Source of the DNA: Puniceicoccaceae bacterium
Lineage (GTDB): Bacteria; Verrucomicrobiota; Verrucomicrobiia; Opitutales; JAFGAQ01
Reading direction: 5' to 3'
DNA: 64,000 nt
Assembly: GCA_040224245.1 (NCBI GenBank)
Contig: JBEGIR010000075.1
Location: 38,667-102,666 of the forward strand
Shown here piece after piece: positions 63,986 to 64,000 of the stretch; the first letter of the stretch is position 1; the number at the start of each line of letters is the position of its first letter. Made by a program: the position numbers and the translations under genes. The notes beneath the pieces are model-generated. The model saw nothing but the letters and a program-made list of their open reading frames with translations. It searched no databases and was not told the DNA's origin.

Positions 63986-63995
63986 GCCTTCTCAT
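63986..63995 (+). repeat. Right subterminal inverted repeat of the IS element
   Basis: GCCTTCTCAT, exact reverse complement of 62635-62644, five bases from the window edge. Confidence 0.7.
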
Positions 63996-64000
63996 GGAAG

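Larger units (their letters stand above)
62635..63995 (+). mobile_element. IS110/IS1111-like insertion sequence
   Basis: DEDD-type transposase gene bracketed by a perfect 10-base inverted repeat, ATGAGAAGGC at 62635-62644 and GCCTTCTCAT at 63986-63995. IS1111-group elements have such subterminal repeats, a short left non-coding end and a longer right non-coding end that encodes a bridge RNA; here the left is about 45 bases and the right about 254. The true ends should lie a few bases outside the repeats, and the right one is close to the window edge. GC content differs from the AT-rich genes on its left. Confidence 0.8.

Overview
The window (about 54% GC apart from one AT-rich patch) looks like a chromosomal segment of a Verrucomicrobiota bacterium, most likely an Opitutales/Puniceicoccales-type polysaccharide degrader. 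The grounds are a 1,223-residue TonB-dependent receptor with the VYTMSPFEV-type N-terminus I associate with that group, many secreted glycoside hydrolases, very large FG-GAP/ASPIC-UnbV proteins, and propeller-cytochrome fusions. No tRNA, rRNA or CRISPR array was seen. This placement is inference from protein style, not from a marker gene.

Layout. (1) 1-11143, minus strand: a hemicellulose/glycan region with a GH30 glucuronoxylanase (cut by the window edge), a secreted multi-domain beta-sandwich protein, a GH51 arabinofuranosidase, a GH97 enzyme and a TonB-dependent receptor. (2) 11946-26854, minus strand: eight tightly packed genes ending at a strong terminator. They are two propeller/di-heme cytochrome fusions, two formylglycine-enzyme-like proteins without the catalytic cysteine pair, a small lipoprotein, a chorismatase/RidA-fold protein, a giant FG-GAP/UnbV protein and a thioredoxin-fold protein that has lost its CxxC. 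(3) 27202-32910, minus strand: GH127-type and GH43-CBM6 arabinan enzymes and an intact YyaL/SSP411-type thioredoxin-domain protein. (4) 33280-43944, plus strand: four genes, FG-GAP/UnbV, a polytopic GT-C-like membrane protein, a vanadium-haloperoxidase/PAP2 protein with every vanadate ligand, and a second FG-GAP/UnbV protein. (5) 44009-52298, minus strand: GH43, then a GH95 gene followed by a propeller-type sensor kinase and a LuxR-type regulator. (6) 52610-58191: housekeeping genes (acetolactate synthase, YmdB phosphodiesterase, an SDR, a phosphopantetheinyl transferase, a Fur-family regulator with a small partner gene, and a small Cys-rich protein behind a Fur-box-like site). (7) 58440-59650: non-coding DNA with three diverged copies of a repeat. 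(8) 59971-62614: an AT-rich accessory patch with a SIR2-domain gene (possible anti-phage effector), tiny genes and a membrane-anchored protein. (9) 62635-63995: an IS110/IS1111-like element with subterminal inverted repeats and a long non-coding right end.

How it may work together. Regions 1, 3 and 5 together offer enzymes for arabinoxylan, arabinan and fucose- or galactose-decorated glycans, one TonB receptor for uptake, and a propeller-type two-component system as a plausible glycan sensor. Regions 2 and 4 are the least explained. Both centre on FG-GAP/UnbV proteins of identical architecture, coupled in one case to heme proteins and in the other to a vanadate enzyme, which suggests two related exported redox or surface systems. 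Their functions are not known from the sequence.
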